A DNA stretch of 64,000 nt from Nitrospirota bacterium (GTDB lineage: Bacteria; Nitrospirota; Nitrospiria; Nitrospirales; Nitrospiraceae), in the NCBI GenBank assembly GCA_030684575.1, contig JAUXVD010000009.1:1-64000 (forward strand), given 5' to 3'. The translations under genes were made by a program, and so were the position numbers. The first letter of the stretch is position 1; each line of letters begins with the position of its first letter. Under the pieces are notes generated by a model that was not told the DNA's origin, searched no databases, and was given only the letters and a program-made list of their open reading frames with translations. Positions 8,531-17,557 of the stretch are shown in pieces.

Positions 8531-9445
8531 ATGCGAAATAAGATCCCCTGCTCTGCTGAGCGGTTAAGCCTCCTGGACCCTCCCATGATCCAGGCAGTGG
8601 TGGATCGCAATGCCTTTCACATCGGCAGTCAGTACCTCTCCGAGAATCGCGTTCGGATTGTCGAGGCCGATGACGCGCAGATTTCGTCCGCCGTCATTGG
8701 AAATTCCGGCCTCTACGAACAGACGATCCGTCTCAAAGAGGGGCATCTCATCTCCAAGTGCAGCTGTTCATTGCCTGAAGAGCCCATGTGCCGCCATTGC
8801 ATCGCGGTTCTATTGGAGTATCATCGATGGGCGCAACCAAGGAACGGTCAACAAAAGAAGGCGAAGCCTTCCGCGGCCCCGCAGCCGGCACAGGCCCCTC
8901 CGAATAACAATGGTACGGCCACATCTACACCACCAACCGCCGCCGCGACGACGACGGACTTTAAGTTGGGAGAAGTGATGGCCTTCATTGAATGGCTTCA
9001 GCCCACGATCAAGGCATTGGAGCGAGGCCAACCATTGCCTGATTCACCAAAGCTCAGTGGCGAACTGGCTCCCTGGACTCAAGCCATTCGCAATTTAGAA
9101 GAACGCCGCCGCGAGAGCGAAGATGTGCGGATCAACCTGGAATCCGATATGCGGGACCGAGAGGCCTACGTCGGACGCTTAACGCAACAGCTGCAAGCCT
9201 CCATGGAAGAGATCAAATCCACCCAAGCCAGTACGCAAAGCCTGCAACAAGAGCTTACCGCTTGCAAGGAAATGCTGGCGAAGGTTTCCGAGGTGGCATC
9301 AGAGGTCGGGAGTTACGACAGTCAACTCAAATCTCTGTCTGGCGAGGTCTTATCAAAAGGGGCACAGCTCGACAAGCTGGCCAACTCATTCAGAGAAGTC
9401 TCAACGGCATTGAAGGCCCTGACCAAGCCCTCCGGCACCTCCTAG
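8531..9445 (+). CDS. SWIM zinc-finger protein with long coiled coil
   Basis: 304 aa from ATG 8531; a TTG at 8516 is an alternative, and neither has a strong ribosome-binding site. The SWIM signature is Cys77-x-Cys79, then Cys87-x-His89 (KCSCSLPEEPMCRHCIAV). A low-complexity Ala/Pro/Thr linker (about 105-145) follows, then a long charged helical region (about 175-300), likely a coiled coil. SWIM domains bind DNA or proteins, usually as an accessory to SWI2/SNF2 helicases. Here no helicase is adjacent, so the domain appears as a stand-alone adaptor. The function is unknown. Confidence 0.75.
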   Translation: MRNKIPCSAERLSLLDPPMIQAVVDRNAFHIGSQYLSENRVRIVEADDAQISSAVIGNSGLYEQTIRLKEGHLISKCSCSLPEEPMCRHCIAVLLEYHRWAQPRNGQQKKAKPSAAPQPAQAPPNNNGTATSTPPTAAATTTDFKLGEVMAFIEWLQPTIKALERGQPLPDSPKLSGELAPWTQAIRNLEERRRESEDVRINLESDMRDREAYVGRLTQQLQASMEEIKSTQASTQSLQQELTACKEMLAKVSEVASEVGSYDSQLKSLSGEVLSKGAQLDKLANSFREVSTALKALTKPSGTS

Positions 9446-9496
9446 CCCATACCGTTTCGCACCCTCTCCGACCCTCTTTTCTCATTACCAAAATTA

Positions 9497-9526
9497 TTGC
9501 GAATTGCTAGACGATTTCAGTATAAT
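9497..9526 (+). promoter_or_regulatory. Sigma-70 promoter of the small membrane protein gene
   Basis: -35 TTGCGA (9497-9502), an 18-base spacer and a perfect -10 TATAAT (9521-9526), about 41 bases upstream of the ATG at 9568. Confidence 0.6.
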
Positions 9527-9567
9527 GCGGCCCTTGTTCGTCTAATTGATGAAGGGAGGGTCGAGTG

Positions 9568-9759
9568 ATGAAAAAGATCGGAGCAGAGGTTTTCGTAACG
9601 GCTGGCATGGTCCTGTGGACTGGTGTCACCTATGTTCTAGCAAATGAACCGCACGGGGAGGGCGCACCAGACTATAGCGGTGTAACCAGTATCTATTACA
9701 CCTTGATCGGGCTGATCCTCGCCTATGGCTTCTACGACTCCTTCCTCAAAAAGTCCTAG
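9568..9759 (+). CDS. Small membrane protein, 63 aa
   Basis: An N-terminal hydrophobic segment (residues about 4-26, EVFVTAGMVLWTG...) could be a signal peptide or helix. It is followed by a short polar loop rich in Gly, Glu and Asp and a second membrane segment (SIYYTLIGLILAYGFYDSF) ending in KKS. An in-frame GTG lies at 9565, but the GGAGGG at 9555-9560 fits the ATG at 9568. A strong promoter upstream and a hairpin terminator downstream make it a single-gene unit, arguing that it is real and well expressed. No family is recognised. Confidence 0.75.
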   Translation: MKKIGAEVFVTAGMVLWTGVTYVLANEPHGEGAPDYSGVTSIYYTLIGLILAYGFYDSFLKKS

Positions 9760-9784
9760 TCCATACACAGATCAATTGAGTTCG

Positions 9785-9824
9785 GTCCCTGCCTGATGTG
9801 ATTTGTATTGGGCAGGGACTTTCT
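9785..9824. terminator. Intrinsic terminator between convergent genes
   Basis: A 9-bp perfect stem GTCCCTGCC (9785-9793) / GGCAGGGAC (9811-9819), followed on the plus strand by TTTCT. It ends transcription of the small membrane protein gene and, being symmetric, may also serve tesA from the other side. Confidence 0.7.
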
Positions 9825-9854
9825 CTCCCCTACTTTCCTCTTCGTGAGCCCCAG

Positions 9855-10595
9855 TCACCGGTTCCGCTGGAGTAATGGCTCAAGCGCTGGGAATATTTTC
9901 TCTACAATGACGCGATAGCCCTCTCCCGTCGGATGAATACCGTCTGCTTGATTGAGCAGCGAGGAGCCTGCCACGCCATCGAGAAAAAATGGAATCGTCG
10001 TGAGATGATATTGGCTCGCCAGTGCGCCATAGAGCGCCTCGAACCTTGCGGTGTACTCCATGCCATAATTGGGAGGGAGTTTCATCCCGGCTAACACAAC
10101 AGTGACCGACGACTGTTGAAGTTGCTGAATGATCCGCTCAAGGTTGTCCTTCGTCTCGTGAAGACTGAGGCCACGAAGCCCGTCATTGGCGCCTAACTCT
10201 ACGATGACGATCGAAGGCTTGCTCTTCATGACCCAGGGTACCCTCCTCAGTCCACCAGCCGTCGTCTCACCACTGACTCCTGCATTGATGACCCGATAGG
10301 GATAACCAACCACATCGAGTTTCTGCTGTAGTTGCGCAGGGTAGGATTCATGCTGTGCCACACCTAAGCCGGCCGTCAGGCTGTTGCCGAAGGCGACAAT
10401 CCGTGGCCGTTCGGCAGAGACTTGGGCCTTCGGTCGACCAAGCTGTGCCGTGACGTCAGTTCCCAGCTGTTGCCCAACGCCTTCGCGAGGAACACTTGAA
10501 GAGGGGGGAGAAGGCGCATTGGCGCGATCACAGCCGGATAGGCCGAAGAGGGAGAGGCAGAATAATAGTTTTGTGAGTACCCATAAATGACGCAT
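9855..10595 (-). CDS. tesA: TesA-like SGNH/GDSL esterase, lipoprotein
   Basis: 246 aa starting at MRHLWVL; an upstream in-frame start at 10661 would add a non-signal leader, so the shorter start is chosen. A lipoprotein signal ends in LSGC (Cys22). SGNH blocks are visible: block I FGNSLTAGLGV (Ser72), GVSGETTAGG, block III VELGANDGLRG and block V DGIHPTGEGY with the Asp/His pair. The family hydrolyses acyl-CoA, lysophospholipids or aryl esters in the periplasm. Block I reads GNSL instead of GDSL. It is divergent from ybbA-ybbP, the same gene grouping as in Escherichia coli. Confidence 0.88.
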   Translation of the reverse strand: MRHLWVLTKLLFCLSLFGLSGCDRANAPSPPSSSVPREGVGQQLGTDVTAQLGRPKAQVSAERPRIVAFGNSLTAGLGVAQHESYPAQLQQKLDVVGYPYRVINAGVSGETTAGGLRRVPWVMKSKPSIVIVELGANDGLRGLSLHETKDNLERIIQQLQQSSVTVVLAGMKLPPNYGMEYTARFEALYGALASQYHLTTIPFFLDGVAGSSLLNQADGIHPTGEGYRVIVEKIFPALEPLLQRNR

Positions 10596-10651
10596 ATTTG
10601 TTGAGTATAATATAGGCTTTACGCAGACGATACGGTAGGAGCCTGACGAAC

Positions 10652-11356
10652 ATGATCTCACTCGATCACCTCACGATGCGCTTGGCCGGCGGCGGTCATC
10701 AGATCACGATCCTTGATGATATCACCGTCTCAATCCCTGACAAGCAACGCGTGGCTATCGTCGGTCCATCAGGAAGCGGCAAGTCCACCTTGCTAGGCCT
10801 CATCGCGGGGCTGGATCAGCCAACGTCAGGATCCATCAAGATAGACGGAGTCGAGATCTCTACAATGCGAGAGAACGCCTTGGCGCGATATCGCCGCGAT
10901 CACATCGGCTATATCTTCCAATCCTTTCACCTTATTCCCACCCTCACGGCCCTGGAAAATGTCCTGGTGCCGTTAGAGTTGGCCGGGATACATGGAGCGC
11001 AGGCTCGTGCCACGGACCTGTTAGGAGCTGTTGGCCTTGCAAGTCGGTTGTCCCATTATCCCGTCCAACTATCTGGAGGCGAACAGCAACGGGTGGCTGT
11101 GGCCAGAGCGTTCGCCTGTCGCCCACCAATCCTGTTAGCAGACGAGCCAACCGGCAACTTGGATTCGGCCACAGGGCAACACATCATGAGTCTGCTCCTG
11201 TCGCTCCATCGCGATTTCGGCACCACCCTCGTCCTCGTCACGCATGATCGAGCCATGGCCTCTTCGATGGAACGCATCATTGCGTTGCGCGACGGTCGCA
11301 TCGAATCCGATAGCCTCAATGACCCAGAACCTTCGGTCGCAGAGTCACCGCGGTGA
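10652..11356 (+). CDS. ybbA: ABC transporter ATP-binding protein, YbbA/LolD type
   Basis: 234 aa. Walker A GPSGSGKST (38-46), Q-loop FQSFHLIPT, signature LSGGEQQ (141-147) and Walker B ILLADEP (161-167) are all intact, with an H-loop in VTHDRA. It pairs with the following FtsX-type permease (GTGA overlap). Such pairs act on lipids, lipoproteins or envelope substrates rather than as classical importers. Next to tesA this is the conserved tesA-ybbA-ybbP module, whose substrate is not firmly known. Start at ATG 10652 with AGGAG upstream. Confidence 0.93.
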   Translation: MISLDHLTMRLAGGGHQITILDDITVSIPDKQRVAIVGPSGSGKSTLLGLIAGLDQPTSGSIKIDGVEISTMRENALARYRRDHIGYIFQSFHLIPTLTALENVLVPLELAGIHGAQARATDLLGAVGLASRLSHYPVQLSGGEQQRVAVARAFACRPPILLADEPTGNLDSATGQHIMSLLLSLHRDFGTTLVLVTHDRAMASSMERIIALRDGRIESDSLNDPEPSVAESPR

Positions 11357-14019
11357 ACCCCTTCATCTTCAGAATGGCCTGGCGGGAAACCAGAGGTGCT
11401 TGGCGCCACTTTCTGTATTTCTTCGCTTGCATTGCGATCGGCGTCGGGGCCTTGGTCGGAGTATCGCTGTTTGGCATGAACGTGGATCGCGCCGTCACGA
11501 AAGAAGCGCGCGGTCTATTAGGTGGCGATGTCGAAATTCGCCTGACACATCCCCTGACTCTTGCGGGGCACAGGGTGCTGGACTCGCTGGGCGAGCGAAA
11601 CATCGTCTTCACCCATGTGAGCGAACTCATTGCGATGGCCGCGCGCACCACTCAACAGCCTTCCGGGGCCCAAGCGACTCAGATCATCGAACTCAAAGCC
11701 ATCGAATCGGCCTATCCCCTGTACGGGGCGATCCGACTCGACCCGGCTCAATCGCTCGATGTCCTCCTCCACCCGGATGAACATCGCTGTGGCGGACAGG
11801 CCTGCTTTGGAGCCGTGGTGCAGGAGTCGCTGCTGATCCGGATGGGCCTCTCCGTGGGAGATCAACTCAAGATCGGTCACGTGAGGTTTTTAATTACCGG
11901 CATCGTCCGGACCGAGCCGGATCGAATGGCCAATGCGTTCAGCTTAGGCCCACGGGTGATGATTGCCCAGGAGGGCCTACGGGCAGCGGAGCTGATCAAA
12001 CCGGGGAGCCGGGTGCGAGAGCGGTATCTCGTGAAGATACCGCCCGGCATAGCGCTGGAGCCCCTCATCACGGAACTGCGTGGCCGGCTGGCGACAGATT
12101 CCGTGCGCATATCCAGCTATCGCGCGGCCCAACCGCAGTTGAGGCAATTTCTCGACCAGCTCTCCCGTTATCTCGGGCTGATTGGGCTCACAGCGTTATT
12201 CATCGGTGGACTGGGGGTCGGAACCTCGATTCACGCGTTCTTGCGCGACAAACTGCGAACGATCGCGATCTTGAAAGCGCTTGGCGCCGATTCGACCATG
12301 GTAGTCTCGACCTACGTGGTCCAAACGATCATCTTAGGATCAGTGGGGAGCTTCGCGGGAATCCTCTTGGGGATCGGGCTTCAACGGGTATTCCCTCCGC
12401 TTATGGCCGGTCTATTTTCATCCAACCTCCTCGACCAATTGGGCGTCTCCTCAGAGCTGTCATGGTCCTCGATATGGCCCATAATGAAAGGGGCCACGTT
12501 GGGACTGTTGTCGACGCTACTGTTTACCCTGTGGCCTCTCTTGAAGACTCGAAACATTCACCCCGGTGCGATCTTTCGGCGTGATGCTGAGCAGGCATCG
12601 GTCGAGCAGAAGGCCGCCCCTTCACGATGGTGGGTGAGATGGGGACTGACCGATCGTGTCAATGTTGGCACAGCCGCAGGAATCATCCTCGGGCTCTGCG
12701 CACTCTCGGTGTGGCAAGCCGGCTCATGGTCGATCGGGTTCCTGTTTCTTGGAGCATTGTCATTCGCCATCGTCCTCCTCTTCCTCTGTGCGCGGATATT
12801 CGTACGACTGCTGGGCTGGATGCCGTTACCTCGAGTCTTGAGCCTTCGTTATGCCGTCGGCAATGTCGTGCGGCCAGGAGGACAGGCAGCGGGCATCATG
12901 GTCGCCATCGGTATCGGCGCCATGATGATTGTCACGGTGACGTTAGTGGAGCAGGCGTTGTTATACCAAGTGCAGGAAAGTCGACCGGCGGATGCCCCGA
13001 CCTTCTTCTTTATCGATATTCAGCCTGATCAAGCGCAGGAGTTCCTCTCGCTGGTACATCGTCAGATCGGAGAGGTGATTCCTGAACTCACGCCACTGGT
13101 ACGGTCACGCCTCCACGCGATCAATGGGCATATCATCGCCGCAGAAGAAGGAGTGCAGAAGGATGAGAAGCGATTGGAAGGCAAAGAAGAGCGCGGGAGA
13201 CAATGGTACCTCACCAGAGAATATGTATTGACCTTTCTAGAACAGCTCCCGAAAGATAATCGGCTCGTCAAGGGGGAATGGTGGAAACCCGGGCAGGTCT
13301 TCTCAACCCCTCAGGTCTCTATAGAAGAAGAGGCCGCCAATCACTTGGGTCTCGAGATTGGCTCACTCGTGGAACTCGATATTCAAGGGACCACCCTGTC
13401 GGCTGAAGTGAGTAGTGTCCGGAAAGTCGAGTGGGGAAATTTCTCGACGAACTTCTACATGATCTTCTCCCCGGGAGCGCTCGAAGGAGCGCCGCATACC
13501 TATGTGGCGACCGTGCGAGTCTCGCCGGATCAAGAGGTACCGCTGCAACAGGCCGTCGTGGCCTTATTTCCCAACGTCAGCGCGATTCATATCGGCGACG
13601 TACTCGATAGTTTTGCGCGAGTGCTCGATCGCCTGTCGCTGGCGATCAGGGCTGTCGCATTATTTTGCGTCGTGGCCGGCGGATTGGTCATGGCGGCGGC
13701 GCTCGCCGCAACACGATATCGGCGCCTCTATGAATCGGTGATCCTGAAAGCGCTCGGCGCCACTCGCGGCCTGATCGGTCGTGCGTTTGCCATCGAGTAC
13801 GTCTTATTAGGCACGGTGGCGGGGCTCATTGGTCTGTCGCTCGGAACAGTCTTGTCATGGGCGGTGTTGCGATATCTGTTCGATCTCCCCTGGACTTTGC
13901 ATCCACAGGTACTTGGCATAGGCCTCTTCCTGACCATGTTATTGACGTTAGTCGTAGGGTTTGCCAGCACCTATCGGATTCTAGGCCAGCGGCCGCTCGC
14001 CGTACTTCGACATGAGTAA
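11353..14019 (+). CDS. ybbP: FtsX-like permease, YbbP type
   Basis: 888 aa starting at a GTG that overlaps the ybbA stop (GTGA). It has one N-terminal membrane helix, a large periplasmic domain (residues about 45-270), three membrane helices near 275-400, a central membrane pair (about 440-550), a second extracytoplasmic region, and three C-terminal helices (about 760-880). This duplicated MacB/FtsX arrangement is typical of YbbP. A hydrophilic insert (about 600-625, KDEKRLEGKEERG) stands out. It probably forms a mechanotransmission or extraction complex with YbbA acting on envelope lipids, inferred from the family. Confidence 0.9.
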   Translation: MNPFIFRMAWRETRGAWRHFLYFFACIAIGVGALVGVSLFGMNVDRAVTKEARGLLGGDVEIRLTHPLTLAGHRVLDSLGERNIVFTHVSELIAMAARTTQQPSGAQATQIIELKAIESAYPLYGAIRLDPAQSLDVLLHPDEHRCGGQACFGAVVQESLLIRMGLSVGDQLKIGHVRFLITGIVRTEPDRMANAFSLGPRVMIAQEGLRAAELIKPGSRVRERYLVKIPPGIALEPLITELRGRLATDSVRISSYRAAQPQLRQFLDQLSRYLGLIGLTALFIGGLGVGTSIHAFLRDKLRTIAILKALGADSTMVVSTYVVQTIILGSVGSFAGILLGIGLQRVFPPLMAGLFSSNLLDQLGVSSELSWSSIWPIMKGATLGLLSTLLFTLWPLLKTRNIHPGAIFRRDAEQASVEQKAAPSRWWVRWGLTDRVNVGTAAGIILGLCALSVWQAGSWSIGFLFLGALSFAIVLLFLCARIFVRLLGWMPLPRVLSLRYAVGNVVRPGGQAAGIMVAIGIGAMMIVTVTLVEQALLYQVQESRPADAPTFFFIDIQPDQAQEFLSLVHRQIGEVIPELTPLVRSRLHAINGHIIAAEEGVQKDEKRLEGKEERGRQWYLTREYVLTFLEQLPKDNRLVKGEWWKPGQVFSTPQVSIEEEAANHLGLEIGSLVELDIQGTTLSAEVSSVRKVEWGNFSTNFYMIFSPGALEGAPHTYVATVRVSPDQEVPLQQAVVALFPNVSAIHIGDVLDSFARVLDRLSLAIRAVALFCVVAGGLVMAAALAATRYRRLYESVILKALGATRGLIGRAFAIEYVLLGTVAGLIGLSLGTVLSWAVLRYLFDLPWTLHPQVLGIGLFLTMLLTLVVGFASTYRILGQRPLAVLRHE

Positions 14020-14111
14020 GGTACACATATGGGTATGTCTCTGTTGTTCATGCCTACGTAGGGCAATCCAGCGGACCGGTTGGCTCGTGAATCAAGAAAA
14101 CAGGCCGGTAA

Positions 14112-14606
14112 TCAGACCGCGTAATCCGACAGACGCAGGTCGAGGATGCGACGAATGCGGCGTTCCTCTGAATGGAGAAATCCAGAAAACCGAAGACCAA
14201 CGCCGTCAGTAAAGCGGGCCCGCACGATCGCTTCGTCGATCATGATGGGAAGATCGTACTCACCGGACTGAAGCTCCAGCATCACGTGGCATCCCATCGG
14301 GAGTCGTTGATTCGTTCTGATACGGCATCCTCGCAGGGACAGATTCACCATGGTCCCTTCAACCACGACCCGTTGAGTCGGATCGTGCACGGGCCGAACC
14401 TGTGCCGGATACTGAACCGGGACACGCGCATAATTTCGCCGAGGGTTCGTTGTGAGCTTGCCGAGGAAAGTGGTAAACCGATGGGCACAGAGCTGACAGC
14501 GAAAGGGGTAGATGGTCAAGGCGCTAAGAAGTCGCTCTGTGGCTCCTGATCGAGGAGCCAATTTTGTTTTCGCGGTCCCGCACTTCGGACAGTTCGCAGT
14601 GCGCAT
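14112..14606 (-). CDS. PilZ domain protein with N-terminal zinc ribbon
   Basis: 164 aa. An N-terminal zinc-ribbon-like motif is formed by Cys6-x2-Cys9 (NCPKCG) and Cys37-x2-Cys40 (CQLC). The PilZ domain follows, with the c-di-GMP-binding RxxxR region at about 56-61 (RRNYAR) and the NLSLRG motif at 88-93. PilZ proteins bind cyclic di-GMP and relay it to motility, polysaccharide or secretion machinery. The zinc-ribbon/PilZ combination suggests a nucleic-acid- or protein-binding output controlled by c-di-GMP (inference). It is convergent with ybbP and likely a single gene. Confidence 0.85.
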   Translation of the reverse strand: MRTANCPKCGTAKTKLAPRSGATERLLSALTIYPFRCQLCAHRFTTFLGKLTTNPRRNYARVPVQYPAQVRPVHDPTQRVVVEGTMVNLSLRGCRIRTNQRLPMGCHVMLELQSGEYDLPIMIDEAIVRARFTDGVGLRFSGFLHSEERRIRRILDLRLSDYAV

Positions 14607-14809
14607 GGTCGGTCAACACTCCCGTGATTCGCCGTTGAGGGACGATGGTAGTCCGTTCATCGGAAAGCATAGTGTACCGACACCTTCTGCCACGCAACAA
14701 GCCCTCGTTCAGGGGGGGCGTGAGGCGAAGGTGGGCATCAGCCTACGTCCTGTCAGCCCTACAACAAATGGGTCACAGCTGTCCCTGCTTCCCCCTCTTT
14801 CCTCTCATT

Positions 14810-17557
14810 TTACAACCGTGTATCAACGATCTTGATGTACTGACGTAACACGGCCCCATCCCGTTCCCGCACGTTTACCGTAATCCTTAGCTGCTCCAGG
14901 TACTGTTCCAAGGTTTTCCCACCGAGATCGATCTTCCCTGAGACAAAGAACTCCCGCACGCCTTGTTCGAGTGTTGGGGTGGCGAGGTTGACAATCCCCC
15001 CGCACATGCGACGCAGACCCTGCTTGGGAAATAACCGGTCCATCTGTTCCCAGTTTGTTTTCACAAAATCCCATGCGAGTTCTCTGCCATAGACATTGCC
15101 CATAACGGCGCTGATGAGGAAAGGCGCGTCTTGTGTGCGGATATCTCCGCTGATCGTGCGGGCGAGTGTACGTTGGAGCAAGGCCTTCGGTTGGAACGCG
15201 GCGAGCGAGAAGAGATAGCGACGTTCTTCCTGGGGGGTGGAGGCAGCACGAAACCTATCGTGAAATTCGTCGTACCGGGCTTCGTCGCCGGTATGTGCAA
15301 GAATCGCGACAAGCGCCGGCACAACATTAGGATCGACCGCTGTCGCATCCTGCCTGTAAACCACGTACAGCTCTGCTGCGCGGCTTTGGATCGCGGCATC
15401 ATTACCAAGTTTTCCTAGCGCCCCGATCAACTCACCTCGTAATTGTTTCGTCCCTTCGCTCTCGCCGCTCCGAGGGGCCCATCCCAACTCTGCCACGGCG
15501 GGACCGAGTCGCGCGCGTACTAATGCTTCCATGGCTGGTCGATCCTCTACTGCAATGATCTTGTTGAGGAATGAAAAAGAATCTACCAAAATAGCCCAGA
15601 CATTCTTGTCCCGTTCCCCAGTGAAACGAGCTGTCAGATCCAGATATTCCGTGAGGGGCATGAGGCCTGCGACGGTCGTGGCCCAGGCATCATTGATGAG
15701 GTTGAACCGTTCTGTGACGGCGAGTCGGTCGATGCCGGCGCTCAAGAGCCGATCGAGCAAGTCTGGCGCATAACGCACTCGATAGAACCCATGGCCTCCC
15801 TCATTCAGGAATATGGACTCCCAATCTTTCGGGAGGGGAATGGCCGTATCTTTCTCCGTCAGTAACATGCGGGTGGTACGGCTCTTACCACCGATGATGA
15901 TTCGCATCTGGAGGGGGATCTGCCACCGCTGGCCCGATGATGGGCTGGACGGTTCATCGCCCAGATAGCTGAACCGTTGTTGGGTGACGGTCAGTTCTGA
16001 TGACGAACTGACCGTGGCGGTCACGAGTGGAAATCCCGGTTGAAAGATCCATCCGTTCATGAGTTCAGGCACCGGCTGTTTGGCGATCTTCCCCAGCGAC
16101 ACCCAGAGATCGTTCGTATCCGCATTGCCATAGGCATGTGCCTGCAGGTAATCCCGTACCCCGTCGCGGAAAACCGTCGGACCGATATGTTGCTCCAGCA
16201 TGCGTAATACCGACGCGCCCTTTTCATAGGTCAACACGTCGAACATGGCATCGGCATCCTTGGGCGCCTGCACCGGATATTCGATCGGTCTGGTGCTGCG
16301 CAGACCATCAACAGAAAACGCTGCGGCGCGCGAGACGCCGAAACTGTTCCATCGTTTCCATTCCGGCTTCCAGGCATCCACGGCCAGCATTTCCATAAAC
16401 GTGGCGAAGGCTTCGTTCAGCCACAGACCGTTCCACCAGGACATGGTGACCAAGTCTCCGAACCACATATGCGCGTTTTCATGGGCCACCACATCGGCCA
16501 CGCGCTCCAGCTCGCTATGCGTGGCACTCTGTCGATCGACCAGTAAGGCGGTTTCGCGGTAAGTAATCGCGCCCAGGTTTTCCATGGCACCTGAAGCAAA
16601 GTCAGGAATGGCGAGCAGATCGAGCTTGTCGCCGGGGTATGGGATCCCGTAGTAGCTTTCAAAGAAGGAGAGTGATGCCCCCGCTATGTCTTGGCCAAAT
16701 CGCGCAAGATGTCTTTTCCCAGGAACGGCCCAGAGGCGAAGCGGGGTCTGGCCGACCATGGTCGGTTCGGTCGGCTCAATCTTCCCTACGATGAAGGCAA
16801 CCAGGTACGTCGACATTTTCATGGTGTCGGCAAACCGCACCACCTTCTTCCCGCCCTCACGCGTTTCAGATGTCATGGTGCTGTTGGAAACAGCGGTCAA
16901 GGTTGGATCGATGACCAACGTGGTCGCAAAGACGGCTTTGAAATCCGGTTCATCCCAACAGGGAAAAGCTCGGCGGGCATCAGTGGCCTCGAACTGTGTC
17001 GCTGCCATATTATGTGTCGCCCCATTCTCGTCTTTGTAGGTGCTGCGATAGAAGCCACGGAGCTTGTCGTTGAGGGTGCCTGAGAACTGAATGGTCAATC
17101 TCCAGTTGCCTGGCGACAAAGGCTCGGCAAACGTGAGATGGCAGCGTTGGAGGGCTGCATCCAATGTAATCGTCGCCTCTCTGGACGGACCTGACTCTCC
17201 GTCTATCTTCGCCGAAGCGATGTCCAGCTCAATGGCATTGAGGACGATGTCAGCGGTCGGCTGATGGACCGTAACGGTGATGGTTTCTTGACCAGCAAAA
17301 CTCGCGGTCGCCAGGTCTGGCTCCAATCTCAAATCGTATCGAGTCGGGACCACATGCCTGGGAAGCCGGTATGGATCAAGCACACCTGGAGAAGAAACCT
17401 GGTTCATCGTTGTACCTTTCGGTCGTTCGGTCATCGTAGGAGCAAAGGGACGCTGGAGGCACGAGCTGAAAAATGGTGCGAGTGGAAGGGCCAGAATGAA
17501 TCGAACATGTGCGGTGAGGCGCTGTAGGGTTTGCCGTCTGCTGAGCGGCTCGGTCAT
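14810..17557 (-). CDS. M1 family aminopeptidase (exported)
   Basis: 915 aa. The M1 hallmarks are intact: GAMEN exopeptidase motif at 323-327, HENAH zinc site at 359-363 and the third ligand Glu382 (WLNEAFA). A C-terminal ERAP1-like helical domain follows. The N-terminus has a Tat-like SRRQTLQ, a hydrophobic run and FFSSC (Cys33), so the protein may be a Tat-exported lipoprotein, in contrast to cytosolic PepN. A cytosolic form from the Met at residue 51 is the alternative. The start overlaps the rpiA stop as ATGA. It is last in the sugar-phosphate run. Confidence 0.92.
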   Translation of the reverse strand: MTEPLSRRQTLQRLTAHVRFILALPLAPFFSSCLQRPFAPTMTERPKGTTMNQVSSPGVLDPYRLPRHVVPTRYDLRLEPDLATASFAGQETITVTVHQPTADIVLNAIELDIASAKIDGESGPSREATITLDAALQRCHLTFAEPLSPGNWRLTIQFSGTLNDKLRGFYRSTYKDENGATHNMAATQFEATDARRAFPCWDEPDFKAVFATTLVIDPTLTAVSNSTMTSETREGGKKVVRFADTMKMSTYLVAFIVGKIEPTEPTMVGQTPLRLWAVPGKRHLARFGQDIAGASLSFFESYYGIPYPGDKLDLLAIPDFASGAMENLGAITYRETALLVDRQSATHSELERVADVVAHENAHMWFGDLVTMSWWNGLWLNEAFATFMEMLAVDAWKPEWKRWNSFGVSRAAAFSVDGLRSTRPIEYPVQAPKDADAMFDVLTYEKGASVLRMLEQHIGPTVFRDGVRDYLQAHAYGNADTNDLWVSLGKIAKQPVPELMNGWIFQPGFPLVTATVSSSSELTVTQQRFSYLGDEPSSPSSGQRWQIPLQMRIIIGGKSRTTRMLLTEKDTAIPLPKDWESIFLNEGGHGFYRVRYAPDLLDRLLSAGIDRLAVTERFNLINDAWATTVAGLMPLTEYLDLTARFTGERDKNVWAILVDSFSFLNKIIAVEDRPAMEALVRARLGPAVAELGWAPRSGESEGTKQLRGELIGALGKLGNDAAIQSRAAELYVVYRQDATAVDPNVVPALVAILAHTGDEARYDEFHDRFRAASTPQEERRYLFSLAAFQPKALLQRTLARTISGDIRTQDAPFLISAVMGNVYGRELAWDFVKTNWEQMDRLFPKQGLRRMCGGIVNLATPTLEQGVREFFVSGKIDLGGKTLEQYLEQLRITVNVRERDGAVLRQYIKIVDTRL

